DNA of 64,000 nucleotides, taken from positions 1 through 64,000 of the forward strand of contig CAZKVC010000008.1 of NCBI GenBank assembly GCA_964556115.1, written 5' to 3'. Under the pieces are notes generated by a model, which was not told the origin of the DNA, made no database searches, and saw only the letters and a program-made list of their open reading frames with translations. This DNA is from Parvularcula sp964556115 (GTDB taxonomy: Bacteria; Pseudomonadota; Alphaproteobacteria; Caulobacterales; Parvularculaceae). This document shows positions 52,377 through 61,081 of the stretch, piece by piece (within the stretch, counting starts at the first letter, position 1; every line of letters starts with the position of its first letter). The position numbers and the translations under genes were made by a program.

Positions 52377-55300
52377 CTAGTTTTTCTGGAAAGCCCGTTG
52401 CCACCAGCCGACCCGGCGGGGCTCCTGCGGTGCGTCGTCCACCGAAGGGACAGGTGGCTCCTGCTGCGGTTCGGCTTCGGGTTCGGCCTGCGCCTCGCTG
52501 ACGGAAGGCTCGGCGACCTCGGTTCCCGCAGCGGCGGGTTCCTCGGCAGCGGTTTCCTCAGCCTTCGCCGGTTCATTGGCCGGTTCTGCGGCCTCGTCTT
52601 CCTTCGTTTCCTCAGGAGCCGGCTCGGCTTTCGCCTTCCTGCTGGGGCGGGAGTTTCTCGAGCGCTTCGGCTTCGCCTCCGGTTGCTCGGCGGCTTCCTC
52701 TGCGCTCACGCCCCCCGTAGCGCCGGCGCCTGCGTCCTGCGGTTCGGCTTCTGGCTTGCCGTCGGAGGCGGAGGGAGCGTCACCTTCGGCATCATCCGCC
52801 TTGGCGTCGTCGCCGTCTTCACCGTTCTCAGCGCCTTCACCGTTCTCGGAGCCCTGGCCGGTACGCCGGTTGCGCCTGCCGCCGCGGCGGCCACGGCGGC
52901 GCTTCTTCCGGGCGCCGTCGTTCTGGCTGTCGTCGTCCGATGATCCGTCAGCGCTTTTGGCTTCGTCGGCGTCGCTGTCGCTTTCCGCATCGTCGTCAGA
53001 GCTGTCGGCGTCATTGTTGCTGGAGGATTCCTGGCCATCCTGGCCCTCGCCATTGCTGCCTTTCCGGCGGCGGCGGCGACGGCGGCGCTTGGGCTTGTCG
53101 TCATCGTCGTCGCTATCGACGCGCGCGGACTTCTCCTGGCTTTCCGGCTTGTCTTCACCCGGAAGCTCCGGCGCGTCGAAGTCGCTGAGCGGGCCTTCGT
53201 CGCCGATGGTCTCCCGCAGGGTGACGGCCTCGTTCGGTGCGCCAGTGCCTTGCACTTCGTACTGGTCGCCGAACTTCCCGCTATCGGCGAGAACGTTGGT
53301 CTTCACGCCGTTCACGCTTTCGATGCGCTCGAGCCAGGTCCGCTTGGTGTTGAGGATATAGAGGGCGACCTCGGTGGAGGTCTTCACCGTCACCAGGCCA
53401 TGCCTGCCGGTGGCGGCGACGCCTTCGGCGGCACGCAGGATGCGGAGCGCGGCCATCTCGTGGCTGCGGACGTGTCCTGCGCCGTCGCAGATCGGGCAGG
53501 CCTGGGTGGTGCCATCGACAATACCCGAGCGGCGCCGTTGCCGGGACATCTCGAGGAGGCCGAAGGTGCTGATCGAGCCGATCTGGGTGCGTGCCCGGTC
53601 GGTCTTCATCGCCTCTTTCAGCTTCTTTTCGACCGCACGGTTGTTGCGGTTCTCCTCCATGTCGATGAAGTCGATGACGATCAGCCCGGCAAGGTCCCGC
53701 AGGCGGCACTGCCGTGCCACTTCGACAGCGGCCTCGGAGTTGGTCTTCAGCGCGGTCTGCTCGACATTGCGCTCTTTGGTGGAGCGGCCGGAGTTGACGT
53801 CGATCGAAACCAGGGCCTCGGTCTGCTGGATGACGATGTAGCCGCCGGATTTGAGCTGGACCGTCGGCTGGTACATGCCGTCGAGCTGCTCTTCGACCTT
53901 GTGCTTGAGGAAGATCGGCTGATCGCCCTTGTGCCGCTGCACGTATTTGGCATGGCTGGGCATCAGCATCTTCATGAAGTCCTTCGCTTCACGATAGCCG
54001 CCTTCGCCCTGCACGTGGATCGTCTCGGTATCCTTGTCGTAGAGGTCGCGGATGGCCCGTTTGATCAGGCTCGCTTCCTCGTAAATCAGGCAAGGCGCGA
54101 CCGAATCGAGGGTCTTCTCGCGGATCTGCTCCCACAGGCGCGACAGGTAATCATAGTCGCGCTTGATCTCGACCTTGGTCCGCTTGGCTCCGGCCGTGCG
54201 GATGATCAGGCCCATGTTCTGCGGGATGTCGAGCTCGCTCATCGCCTTTTTGAGACGCTTGCGGTCCGCTTGCGAGGTGATCTTGCGGCTGATGCCGCCG
54301 CCGCGGGCGGTGTTCGGCATCAGGACGCCGTAACGGCCTGCGAGGCTGAGATAAGTGGTCAGCGCTGCGCCTTTGTTGCCGCGCTCTTCCTTCACCACCT
54401 GGACCAGCATGATCTGGCGGCGCTTGATGACTTCCTGAATCTTGTAGGCACGAAGGAGCCGGTTGCGGTCCCGCTTGGCTTCTTCGTAGCGGGCCCGAAG
54501 CTGTCGAAGCTCCTGCTCGGTCTGGGGGGTCTCCGGCTCGGATCCCTTGGCTGCGGGCTTATCGTCAGCGTCGTCGGCGTCGCCGGATTTCGCTTCGGCT
54601 TCCTTGTCACCCGAAGAGGCTTCGGCTTCGGCTTCGTCCGCGACGACACCTTCTTCGGGATCGCCCTCGCGGTCGGAACGGACGATCACCGGATCGGAGT
54701 CGTCTGTTTCCTGCGGCGCGTCTTCGGAAACGAGAGCGTCGTCATTCGAGGTTTCGAGGGCGGCGCTGCCGTTTCGGCGCTCGCCTTGTTCCTCTTCCTC
54801 TTCTTCTTCCTCGCCGCCGTCGCCCGCGGAGGGTTTGGCCTTCTTTCCGGCCTCACCCATCGCCTCGATCAGATCTTCATCGGCGGCGTGCCAGTCGCCT
54901 TCATCCTCGGCATTGTCGGTGGGCGCGACGAAGTCGGGCGCGTCTTCCTCGTCGAGGGAGCCGTTCGTGTTGTCGTCGCCATTGTCGTCCGCGCGTTCGT
55001 CGCCAGCCGCTTCGGCCGCTGCGTCGTCGTCGAGCGCGTCGCTGCCACGGCCGAGATTGTCCTCGTCCGGGTCGATGTCGTCATCGTCCTGGTCGCGCTC
55101 GGCGAGCTTCTGGGCGAGCTCCATTTCCAGCGCTTCGGCCTTGCGCAGGACATCGCGGTCCGCGACCGGGATCTGGTAGTAGTCGGGGTGGATCTCCCCG
55201 AAGGCGAGAAAACCGTGACGGTTGCCGCCATATTCGATGAACGCCGCCTGAAGGCTGGGTTCGACCCGGGTAACCCGGGCGAGATAGATGTTGCCGCGTA

Positions 55301-55412
55301 GGGGCTTACGCGACGCGTACTCGAAGTCGAAGTCTTCGACCTTGCCACCCTGGCAGACGGCAACGCGCGTCTCCTCCTGGTGGCCAGCGTCGATGAGCAT
55401 GGTTTTGGGCAT
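52377..55412 (-). CDS. rne: Ribonuclease E with long acidic insert in the S1 region
   Basis: Endoribonuclease and degradosome scaffold, 1011 aa. The S1 domain begins near residue 36 (PLRGNIYLARVTRVEPSLQA) and is interrupted at about 100-320 by a low-complexity, Asp/Glu-rich insert that includes eight Glu in a row (201-208). The catalytic domain follows, with metal-binding D538 in SIDVNSGRST and D581/D584 in VIDFIDME, and the Zn-link C639-P-I-C642. From about 740 on it is disordered, with basic blocks (KPKRRRRRRRRKGS) and acidic runs, ending VGWWQRAFQKN. It is divergent from amiC, as usual in alphaproteobacteria. Confidence 0.95.
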   Translation of the reverse strand: MPKTMLIDAGHQEETRVAVCQGGKVEDFDFEYASRKPLRGNIYLARVTRVEPSLQAAFIEYGGNRHGFLAFGEIHPDYYQIPVADRDVLRKAEALEMELAQKLAERDQDDDDIDPDEDNLGRGSDALDDDAAAEAAGDERADDNGDDNTNGSLDEEDAPDFVAPTDNAEDEGDWHAADEDLIEAMGEAGKKAKPSAGDGGEEEEEEEEQGERRNGSAALETSNDDALVSEDAPQETDDSDPVIVRSDREGDPEEGVVADEAEAEASSGDKEAEAKSGDADDADDKPAAKGSEPETPQTEQELRQLRARYEEAKRDRNRLLRAYKIQEVIKRRQIMLVQVVKEERGNKGAALTTYLSLAGRYGVLMPNTARGGGISRKITSQADRKRLKKAMSELDIPQNMGLIIRTAGAKRTKVEIKRDYDYLSRLWEQIREKTLDSVAPCLIYEEASLIKRAIRDLYDKDTETIHVQGEGGYREAKDFMKMLMPSHAKYVQRHKGDQPIFLKHKVEEQLDGMYQPTVQLKSGGYIVIQQTEALVSIDVNSGRSTKERNVEQTALKTNSEAAVEVARQCRLRDLAGLIVIDFIDMEENRNNRAVEKKLKEAMKTDRARTQIGSISTFGLLEMSRQRRRSGIVDGTTQACPICDGAGHVRSHEMAALRILRAAEGVAATGRHGLVTVKTSTEVALYILNTKRTWLERIESVNGVKTNVLADSGKFGDQYEVQGTGAPNEAVTLRETIGDEGPLSDFDAPELPGEDKPESQEKSARVDSDDDDDKPKRRRRRRRRKGSNGEGQDGQESSSNNDADSSDDDAESDSDADEAKSADGSSDDDSQNDGARKKRRRGRRGGRRNRRTGQGSENGEGAENGEDGDDAKADDAEGDAPSASDGKPEAEPQDAGAGATGGVSAEEAAEQPEAKPKRSRNSRPSRKAKAEPAPEETKEDEAAEPANEPAKAEETAAEEPAAAGTEVAEPSVSEAQAEPEAEPQQEPPVPSVDDAPQEPRRVGWWQRAFQKN

Positions 55413-55912
55413 GAAGGGCTCCGCGGCTGCGGCATAGGGCCGGACCAGCCGTCATTGTTCTGTGGGGAATCGCCAATGACCGGTCAGCCGTCAGCCGCGC
55501 TGTGTCGCTCGAAGCGGGCGCGGATGAAGGTCTGACAGATGCCATTGCGTATCTTTCGGATGCGCCGGAGCCACGATGGGGGCGGCGCGGGTTAAGGGCG
55601 GCCCTTCCGAAAGGGAAAGACCTGGGGCGGACGCCCGCTTCGGGGCGATCCTTGCTCCGAGCCTCCGGTCCCGTCGCCGGGAACCGGGCGTGCGCCTGAC
55701 CGGAGCGGGCCGGGCGGCTGGTGGCCTTGCAGCGCTGCGAAGATGAACATTCGCGAAGACTGGGCCACTTCAGGCAGGAAACCTTTGCGCGCTTTCGGGA
55801 AGAACTTCAAGAAGAGGCATGCGGTCTCCTTGCTGGAACTTTCCACGGGCATGCTTAACGGTGCCTTAAGTGGAGCCATGGCACCGCAATCGCTGGGGTT
55901 TCGGGAGTGATT
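55413..55912. other. 500-base divergent gap between rne and amiC
   Basis: This should contain the rne leader (long rne 5' UTRs are typical) and the amiC promoter. A perfect CtrA box lies in it (55855-55869). Short open frames in the gap have no recognisable start signals or family match, so I call no gene. Confidence 0.6.
55855..55869 (+). promoter_or_regulatory. CtrA-binding box (TTAA-N7-TTAA) upstream of amiC
   Basis: The sequence TTAACGGTGCCTTAA matches the full CtrA consensus with exact 7-base spacing. It lies 43 bases upstream of the amiC start codon, where an activating or repressing CtrA site near -35 would be expected. ChpT, the kinase-to-CtrA phosphotransferase, is encoded at the start of this window. 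Confidence 0.7.
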
Positions 55913-57283
55913 ATGCGACGCCTGCTCGTCCTGCCACCGATCTTGGTGCTTCTCTTGTGCGGCTTTCTGGCCGTTACCGAAGACGAAGGCCGCTTCGTGC
56001 GGATCGAGGCGGTGCGCCTTGGTGTCGATGCGGAAGGGCAGACCCGCGTCGTCCTCGACATGGACGGCCGTCCGAGCTTCCTCGTCGGCGCGGCCGGCAG
56101 CCAAACACCTGAAATCGTTGTGCATCTCGAAGGTGGCCAGTTCGTCATGGGCGAGCTTTCCGAAGGCGACACGCGCGGGCTTCTGACCGGGCGCGGCGAT
56201 GGGCTTGGGCTTGTCGATCATTACGAATTCGGCCCGGGCGTGCTGCGAATCAGGCTCGCCGAGACCGCTCTTCCGGTGCGCAGCTTCGTCCTGCCGCCCA
56301 AGGGCAAGATCGACCATCACCGACTGGTGATCGATCTGGATGAGGCGACCCAGGCGGAATTCGCGGCCGCAACGGAAAGATACGAGGCTCCGGCCCTGCC
56401 CGCTCCCGTGGTGACCAAGCCCGAACCGGCCAAGGTTGCACAGGCCGAGCCTCGGCCTGAGACCCAGAAGCGGGCCGTGCCGCTGCCCTCACTCAAGCCC
56501 GAGAGCCAGCCTCTTCCCGCGATCGCCGCCGTCGACCTGCCTGCCGCGACCGAACCCCTGCGGAGCGCGCCCAAGTCGAGGCCGCTGATCGTCCTCGATC
56601 CGGGCCATGGCGGACGCGATTCGGGCACGGTGGGTCAGCACGGCACGCGCGAGGACGATCTGATTCTGCGCTATGCCCGGGAGCTGCAAAGGACGCTGCT
56701 GGCGCGGGGCTACGAGGTCATCCTGACCCGCGAGGACGACACCTATGTCGACCACAATCAGCGCATCGGTCTCGCGCGGGAGCGGCACGCCGATCTCTTC
56801 ATGTCGCTTCACGCCGATGCCCATGAAGACCGCTCGGTCCGCGGCGCCTCTGTCTATACCCTCAGCCAGCGCCGCTCGGACCGGATGGAAGCGGAGATCA
56901 AGCAGACAGGCGACTTCGTGCTCTACGATGTCGAGGTCAGCGAAGATGACGGCGTCGGCGATATTCTGCTCGACCTCGCCCAGTCCGCGACCCGGCAGAA
57001 CTCCGACCGGCTGGCCAATGCCCTGATCACCTCCATGCGGCCGGTCATGCCGCTTCTCAAGAACCCCAAGCGGCGGGGTGCACTTCTTGTGCTTCTCTCA
57101 CCCGACGTCCCGGCGGTCCTCGTCGAGGTGGCGTTCCTGTCGAACGCCAAGGACGAGGCGAATCTTACGAGCCCCGCATGGCGCCGTCAGGCCGTCGATG
57201 CGATCGCCAACGGCGTCGACCGCTATTTCGAGGAAGTGGGCATCGAACAACGCCTTGCAGGCGGCAACGCGAATTCGGGCTGA
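55913..57283 (+). CDS. amiC: N-acetylmuramoyl-L-alanine amidase with AMIN domain
   Basis: A periplasmic zinc amidase that removes stem peptides from glycan strands during daughter-cell separation (456 aa). A hydrophobic signal segment (MRRLLVLPPILVLLLCGF) is followed by an AMIN domain (about 25-135), a Pro/Glu-rich linker, and Amidase_3 starting near 218: IVLDPGHGGRDSGTVG (zinc His), RLGLARER-type RIGLARERHADLFMSLHADA, and the catalytic Glu block VLVEVAFLSNAKDE. ATG 55913 has GGGAG six bases upstream; a GTG two codons earlier is possible. A CtrA box precedes it. The usual downstream neighbour mrcA is not here. Confidence 0.94.
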   Translation: MRRLLVLPPILVLLLCGFLAVTEDEGRFVRIEAVRLGVDAEGQTRVVLDMDGRPSFLVGAAGSQTPEIVVHLEGGQFVMGELSEGDTRGLLTGRGDGLGLVDHYEFGPGVLRIRLAETALPVRSFVLPPKGKIDHHRLVIDLDEATQAEFAAATERYEAPALPAPVVTKPEPAKVAQAEPRPETQKRAVPLPSLKPESQPLPAIAAVDLPAATEPLRSAPKSRPLIVLDPGHGGRDSGTVGQHGTREDDLILRYARELQRTLLARGYEVILTREDDTYVDHNQRIGLARERHADLFMSLHADAHEDRSVRGASVYTLSQRRSDRMEAEIKQTGDFVLYDVEVSEDDGVGDILLDLAQSATRQNSDRLANALITSMRPVMPLLKNPKRRGALLVLLSPDVPAVLVEVAFLSNAKDEANLTSPAWRRQAVDAIANGVDRYFEEVGIEQRLAGGNANSG

Positions 57284-57328
57284 TCCGGCATGATTGCCGG
57301 GGCGCCCGGGCCGTGGCAGAGGCCCCTG

Positions 57329-59155
57329 ATGCAACACCGTTCCCTCAAGATCCTCGCGCTGGCTTCCAGTTTCGCCCTGACGGCCTGCGCCGGCGGGGCG
57401 CGCTACCAGAGTGAGCCTTCCGTCCTCGGCGCCTATCTTCAGGGACGTTACGCGGCGCAGTCCTATGACCTGCCCGCCGCCGAGGCAGCCTTCGAGGAGG
57501 TGGCCCGGGGGACCGAAGCACCGCGGGGCGCACGCACGGCCTTCGGCTATGCCCTCGCGCTGGGCGATATCGACGAGGCCGCGGCGCAGGCCCGGCGCAT
57601 CCTCGCCGACGAGGCCGAGCGGCAGCCGAACGATGCCCCTTCCGAAAGCGGCATCGCCGCCGATCTTCCGCGCCTGACCCTGGCTTCCCAGCACATGGCG
57701 CGCGGCCAGGCGGCGGAGGCGGCGGCGCTTCTCGACGGGACCATGGCCTCATCGCTAGGCACCTCGCTCGGCGTCCTCCTGAGGAGCGCGGCGATCTTCG
57801 AAACCGATGGGCTGAAGGCCGCCACCGCCATTCTCAGCGAACAGGAGGCGGGGACATTCCGCGGCCTCGTTCCCATCCACGCGGCACTGCTGCTCGAACT
57901 TTCCGGTGATTATGACGATGCCGAAGGTGTCTATGAGCGCGCGCTCTGGCTGCCGCGCCGGGACATGACCGCCATCGCCTATGCCCGGTTTCTCGAGCGG
58001 CAGGGCCAGCGGTCCAAGGCGGAAAGCATCTACCGCACCATGGTGCGCGATGCCGATCTGCTCTCCCGCGCCGGACGCATGGGCCTGGCGCGGCTCGGCA
58101 TGGTGGAAGGGGAAAGTGACGTTTTCCGCGACCGGGCCAAGCGGAGCCCCCGGCCGGTCGAGGACGCGGAGGGGCTTTTCGCCCTCGCGCTCGAAAACCT
58201 CGCCTGGCTCGGTTTCGAGCAGGCCGTGGCCACCCCGGCGACCAATTCGCGAGGTGAACAGCGCCAGCGGGCGGAGTTGATCGTGCCTCTCGGGCTCGCC
58301 AATCTGGCGCGCTATGTCGACCCGGACAGGAACGCCGCGGACTATCTCGCCGCGCTGATCTTCTCCTTCTACGGCACGCCCGAGATCGCCATCGAGGCCG
58401 CGGATGCCGTGCCGCCGGAAAGCTGGCTCTACGGCTATGTCATTCTGGAGAAGGCCAACGCGGCCCAGGATGCGGGGACGGCCGAGGACGCGATCGCAAT
58501 CCTCAGGCAGGCTTCCCGCGCGGAGAAGCGGCCGGAGCCGCAATGGGCGCTTCAGCTTCACATCCTTCTCGCCGCCGAAGGGCGCTATGACGAAGCCGAC
58601 GAGGCAGGCACGGTCGCGATCCGCGAAGCAGAGCGGCTGGGTGTCCTGCCGTCTTCCCTTTGGCGCTACTATTTCGCGCGCGGGGCCAACAGGCTCGATG
58701 CTGGACGTGACGAAGCGGCCTTCGCCGACCTTGAGAAGACACTTGAGCTTGCGCCCGATGAACCCATAATCCTCAACCACTTGGGCTACTCTTATGTGGA
58801 GCGGGCTCAACAGCTCGAGCGGGCCTTCGGCATGATCGAGCGGGCGGTGGAGATCGAACCGCAGAACGGCTCCATCGTGGACAGCCTCGGCTGGGCCTAT
58901 TTCCAGCGGGGCTTCTACGACAAGGCGGTCGAGCGTCTTGAAGAAGCCGTCCAGCTCGAGCCCGCCGACGCCGTCATCACCGATCACCTTGGCGACGCCT
59001 ATTTCATGACCGGCCGGTCCCGGGACGCGCAATATGAATGGCGCCGGGTCCTCAGCCTCGAGGACGCCGATGACGAGCTGAGATCCGCCGCTGCCGCGAA
59101 GCTCGAGGGGGATTATTCCTCATCGCCGACCCTCGAAGGTGTGGAGGCGCGCTGA
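57329..59155 (+). CDS. TPR-repeat outer-membrane lipoprotein
   Basis: About 608 aa. The signal ends in the lipobox FALTAC (Cys near residue 20), so it is a lipoprotein. The rest is tetratricopeptide repeats, best preserved towards the end (IVDSLGWAYFQRGFYDKAVE, DHLGDAYFMTGRSRDAQYEW). I chose ATG 57329 because the lipoprotein signal starts there; an ATG at 57290 adds 13 residues. Its stop overlaps the ispE start (TGATG), an association of TPR gene and ispE that is common in alphaproteobacteria. No enzymatic domain is seen. Confidence 0.88.
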   Translation: MQHRSLKILALASSFALTACAGGARYQSEPSVLGAYLQGRYAAQSYDLPAAEAAFEEVARGTEAPRGARTAFGYALALGDIDEAAAQARRILADEAERQPNDAPSESGIAADLPRLTLASQHMARGQAAEAAALLDGTMASSLGTSLGVLLRSAAIFETDGLKAATAILSEQEAGTFRGLVPIHAALLLELSGDYDDAEGVYERALWLPRRDMTAIAYARFLERQGQRSKAESIYRTMVRDADLLSRAGRMGLARLGMVEGESDVFRDRAKRSPRPVEDAEGLFALALENLAWLGFEQAVATPATNSRGEQRQRAELIVPLGLANLARYVDPDRNAADYLAALIFSFYGTPEIAIEAADAVPPESWLYGYVILEKANAAQDAGTAEDAIAILRQASRAEKRPEPQWALQLHILLAAEGRYDEADEAGTVAIREAERLGVLPSSLWRYYFARGANRLDAGRDEAAFADLEKTLELAPDEPIILNHLGYSYVERAQQLERAFGMIERAVEIEPQNGSIVDSLGWAYFQRGFYDKAVERLEEAVQLEPADAVITDHLGDAYFMTGRSRDAQYEWRRVLSLEDADDELRSAAAAKLEGDYSSSPTLEGVEAR

Positions 59156-60015
59156 TGCTTCCCACCATTCTTGCGCCGGTGAAGATCAATCTCGCCCTCC
59201 ATGTCGGCCCGCTTCGCCATGACGGCTACCACCCGGTCGATACGCTCTGCGTCTTCCCGGCCTTCGGCGACATCCTGAGCTATGATCCGGAGGGCCCGTT
59301 CGGGCTCGATTTCGGCGGGCCCTTCGGCGGCGCCCTCGGCGCGGAAGGAGCGCGAAGCAATCTTGTCATCCGCGCTTTCGCGCTTCTCGGCCTCGCGCCG
59401 CAGGGCCGCTTCTTTCTGACCAAGCGCACGCCCATCGCTTCGGGCATGGGGGCAGGGACGGCGGACGGCGCAGCGGCGATGCTGCTTCTGAACGAAGTCC
59501 ACGGTCTGAGGTTCTCCGCCGATGAGCTGATTGCCCAGGCCGAGGGGCTGGGTGCGGACGGGCCGGTCTGCATGGCGGGCCAGATCCGGGGCGGCGGGCT
59601 TCACCGTGCGCAGGGAATCGGCGAGCGGTTGAGCTGGCTCGGCGCCTGCGAGGCCATGCCGATCCTGCTTGCCAATCCCGGGATCGCGGTCCCGACGGGC
59701 AAGGTCTTCAGACGTTTCGACGCTGACGAGCCGGGACCGCTCAGCCCGGTCCGTCTGGACGGAGGGCGAGGGCCGGTGGCAATCGCATCGGCGAACCGCA
59801 ACGATCTCAAACCGGCAGCGGCGGCGACGGCGCCCGTCATAGGCAGCCTGCTCAAGCGGCTGGAAAGCCTGCCCGGCGTGCGCCTCGCGCGAATGTCCGG
59901 CAGCGGCGCGACGTGCTTTGCGCTCTTTTCGAGCCAGGCGAGCGCCGATCGCGCGGCGAGGGCGCTTCGGGCTGAAGGGCTTTGGTCCGAATCGGCCTTC
60001 ATACTACCGGGTTGA
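59155..60015 (+). CDS. ispE: 4-diphosphocytidyl-2-C-methyl-D-erythritol kinase
   Basis: GHMP kinase of the MEP pathway, acting between the IspD and IspF activities encoded at 3393 (286 aa). K10 in VKINLAL and D104 are the catalytic pair. The ATP loop near 97-105 reads GMGAGTADG where most IspE have GLGGGSSDA, so two loop residues are exchanged. The C-terminal RLARMSGSGATCFALF block is normal. It shares a base with the TPR gene stop. Confidence 0.94.
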   Translation: MLPTILAPVKINLALHVGPLRHDGYHPVDTLCVFPAFGDILSYDPEGPFGLDFGGPFGGALGAEGARSNLVIRAFALLGLAPQGRFFLTKRTPIASGMGAGTADGAAAMLLLNEVHGLRFSADELIAQAEGLGADGPVCMAGQIRGGGLHRAQGIGERLSWLGACEAMPILLANPGIAVPTGKVFRRFDADEPGPLSPVRLDGGRGPVAIASANRNDLKPAAAATAPVIGSLLKRLESLPGVRLARMSGSGATCFALFSSQASADRAARALRAEGLWSESAFILPG

Positions 60016-60040
60016 AGCTTAGCGGAGGCGGCCCGGCAGG

Positions 60041-61081
60041 ATGGCTGAGGGCGATATCATCTTTTCCCTGTGCGCGGCGGCCCTTTCGGGCCTCTTTGCC
60101 TATGGGCTCTGCATCCTCGCCATCAGGAGCGGGGTGGCGCTGGACGAGGTTTCCGAGCGTTCGAACCACAAGGTTCCCGTGCCTCGGATCGGCGGGACGG
60201 CGGTTCTGGTGGCGAGCGGGGCAGGGGTCACGGTGCTTTTCGCCACGGCCCTCGTGCCTTCCGAAGGCCTCCTCCTTCTCGCCTTCGCCGTAGCCGCAGG
60301 CCTCGTCGGCATCCTCGACGACCTGACCCAGCCGCCCGCATGGGTGAAGTTCATGCTGCTCGCCGGCCTCGCATGCGGGGCGGCGCTCTTTCTCGGTGGG
60401 CCGGAAAAGGTGCCGCTGCCCTTTCTCGGCTGGTCGGAGATCCCGCCGTTCATCGGTCTCGCCATCGCCGCATTCTGGCTGGTGGCGATCGTCAACATCG
60501 TCAATTTCATGGACGGGCTGAACGGGCTGATCGGCAGTTTCGCCGTGCTCGCGCTCCTCGCGGGGTCGATGATCGCCGCTGGGCTCGCGCCTGCGCTTCT
60601 CGTGGTGCAGGCGGCGGTCCTTGGCTTCCTTCTCTGCAACGTCTTCCGCGGCAGCATCTTCCTTGGCGACTCGGGCAGCCTCTCCTTAGGGTTTCTGATC
60701 GGCGGCCTGCCGCTTCTCGAAGGAAACGGCGGGGTCGGCTTCTGGCTGATGCCGCTCGCGACCCTGCCGCTGATCGCCGATGCCGCGCTGACCCTCGTGC
60801 GGCGTGCCGCGCGCGGCGCGCGTCTGACCGAGCCGCACCGCGAGCATATCTACCAACGGCTGAAGGCTTATGGCTGGTCGCACCAGGCCGTCAGCACGGC
60901 GATGCTGGCGAGCGGCGCGGCCGCGCTGACGATCGCCTTTGCGCTCAGGGGGCTCTGCGAGGACAGTGCCGCGGCCTATTGGCTGACAGCGCTTTTCATC
61001 GCGCTTTTCTGGGGTTCGGTGATGGCCGCGATGCTGACCCTCAAGACCCGTCGGCTCGGCCTAGAAGGGGCGATCCACTGA
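60041..61081 (+). CDS. Polyprenyl-phosphate sugar-1-phosphate transferase (WecA/WbpL-like)
   Basis: An inner-membrane protein of 346 aa with about ten helices, from the MraY/WecA superfamily. Motifs: RSNHKVPVPRIGG, the DDL motif GILDDLTQ, NFMDGLNGLIG, FLGDSGSLSLGF and the cytosolic PHREHIYQRL, which resembles the HxH-containing loop of WecA-type enzymes for UDP-GlcNAc-like substrates rather than the MraY APVHHHFE loop. It probably starts a surface-polysaccharide repeat unit. No other polysaccharide genes are near. Its end overlaps convergent ispB by 21 bases. Confidence 0.88.
   Translation: MAEGDIIFSLCAAALSGLFAYGLCILAIRSGVALDEVSERSNHKVPVPRIGGTAVLVASGAGVTVLFATALVPSEGLLLLAFAVAAGLVGILDDLTQPPAWVKFMLLAGLACGAALFLGGPEKVPLPFLGWSEIPPFIGLAIAAFWLVAIVNIVNFMDGLNGLIGSFAVLALLAGSMIAAGLAPALLVVQAAVLGFLLCNVFRGSIFLGDSGSLSLGFLIGGLPLLEGNGGVGFWLMPLATLPLIADAALTLVRRAARGARLTEPHREHIYQRLKAYGWSHQAVSTAMLASGAAALTIAFALRGLCEDSAAAYWLTALFIALFWGSVMAAMLTLKTRRLGLEGAIH

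Noticed and set aside
53250..55301. A 683-codon plus-strand frame opposite rne
   Set aside because: It is the reverse of RNase E; its hydrophobic runs come from reading acidic codons backwards.
55502..55699. A 65-codon frame in the rne/amiC gap
   Set aside because: No ribosome-binding site and no family resemblance; the region is better explained as the rne leader.
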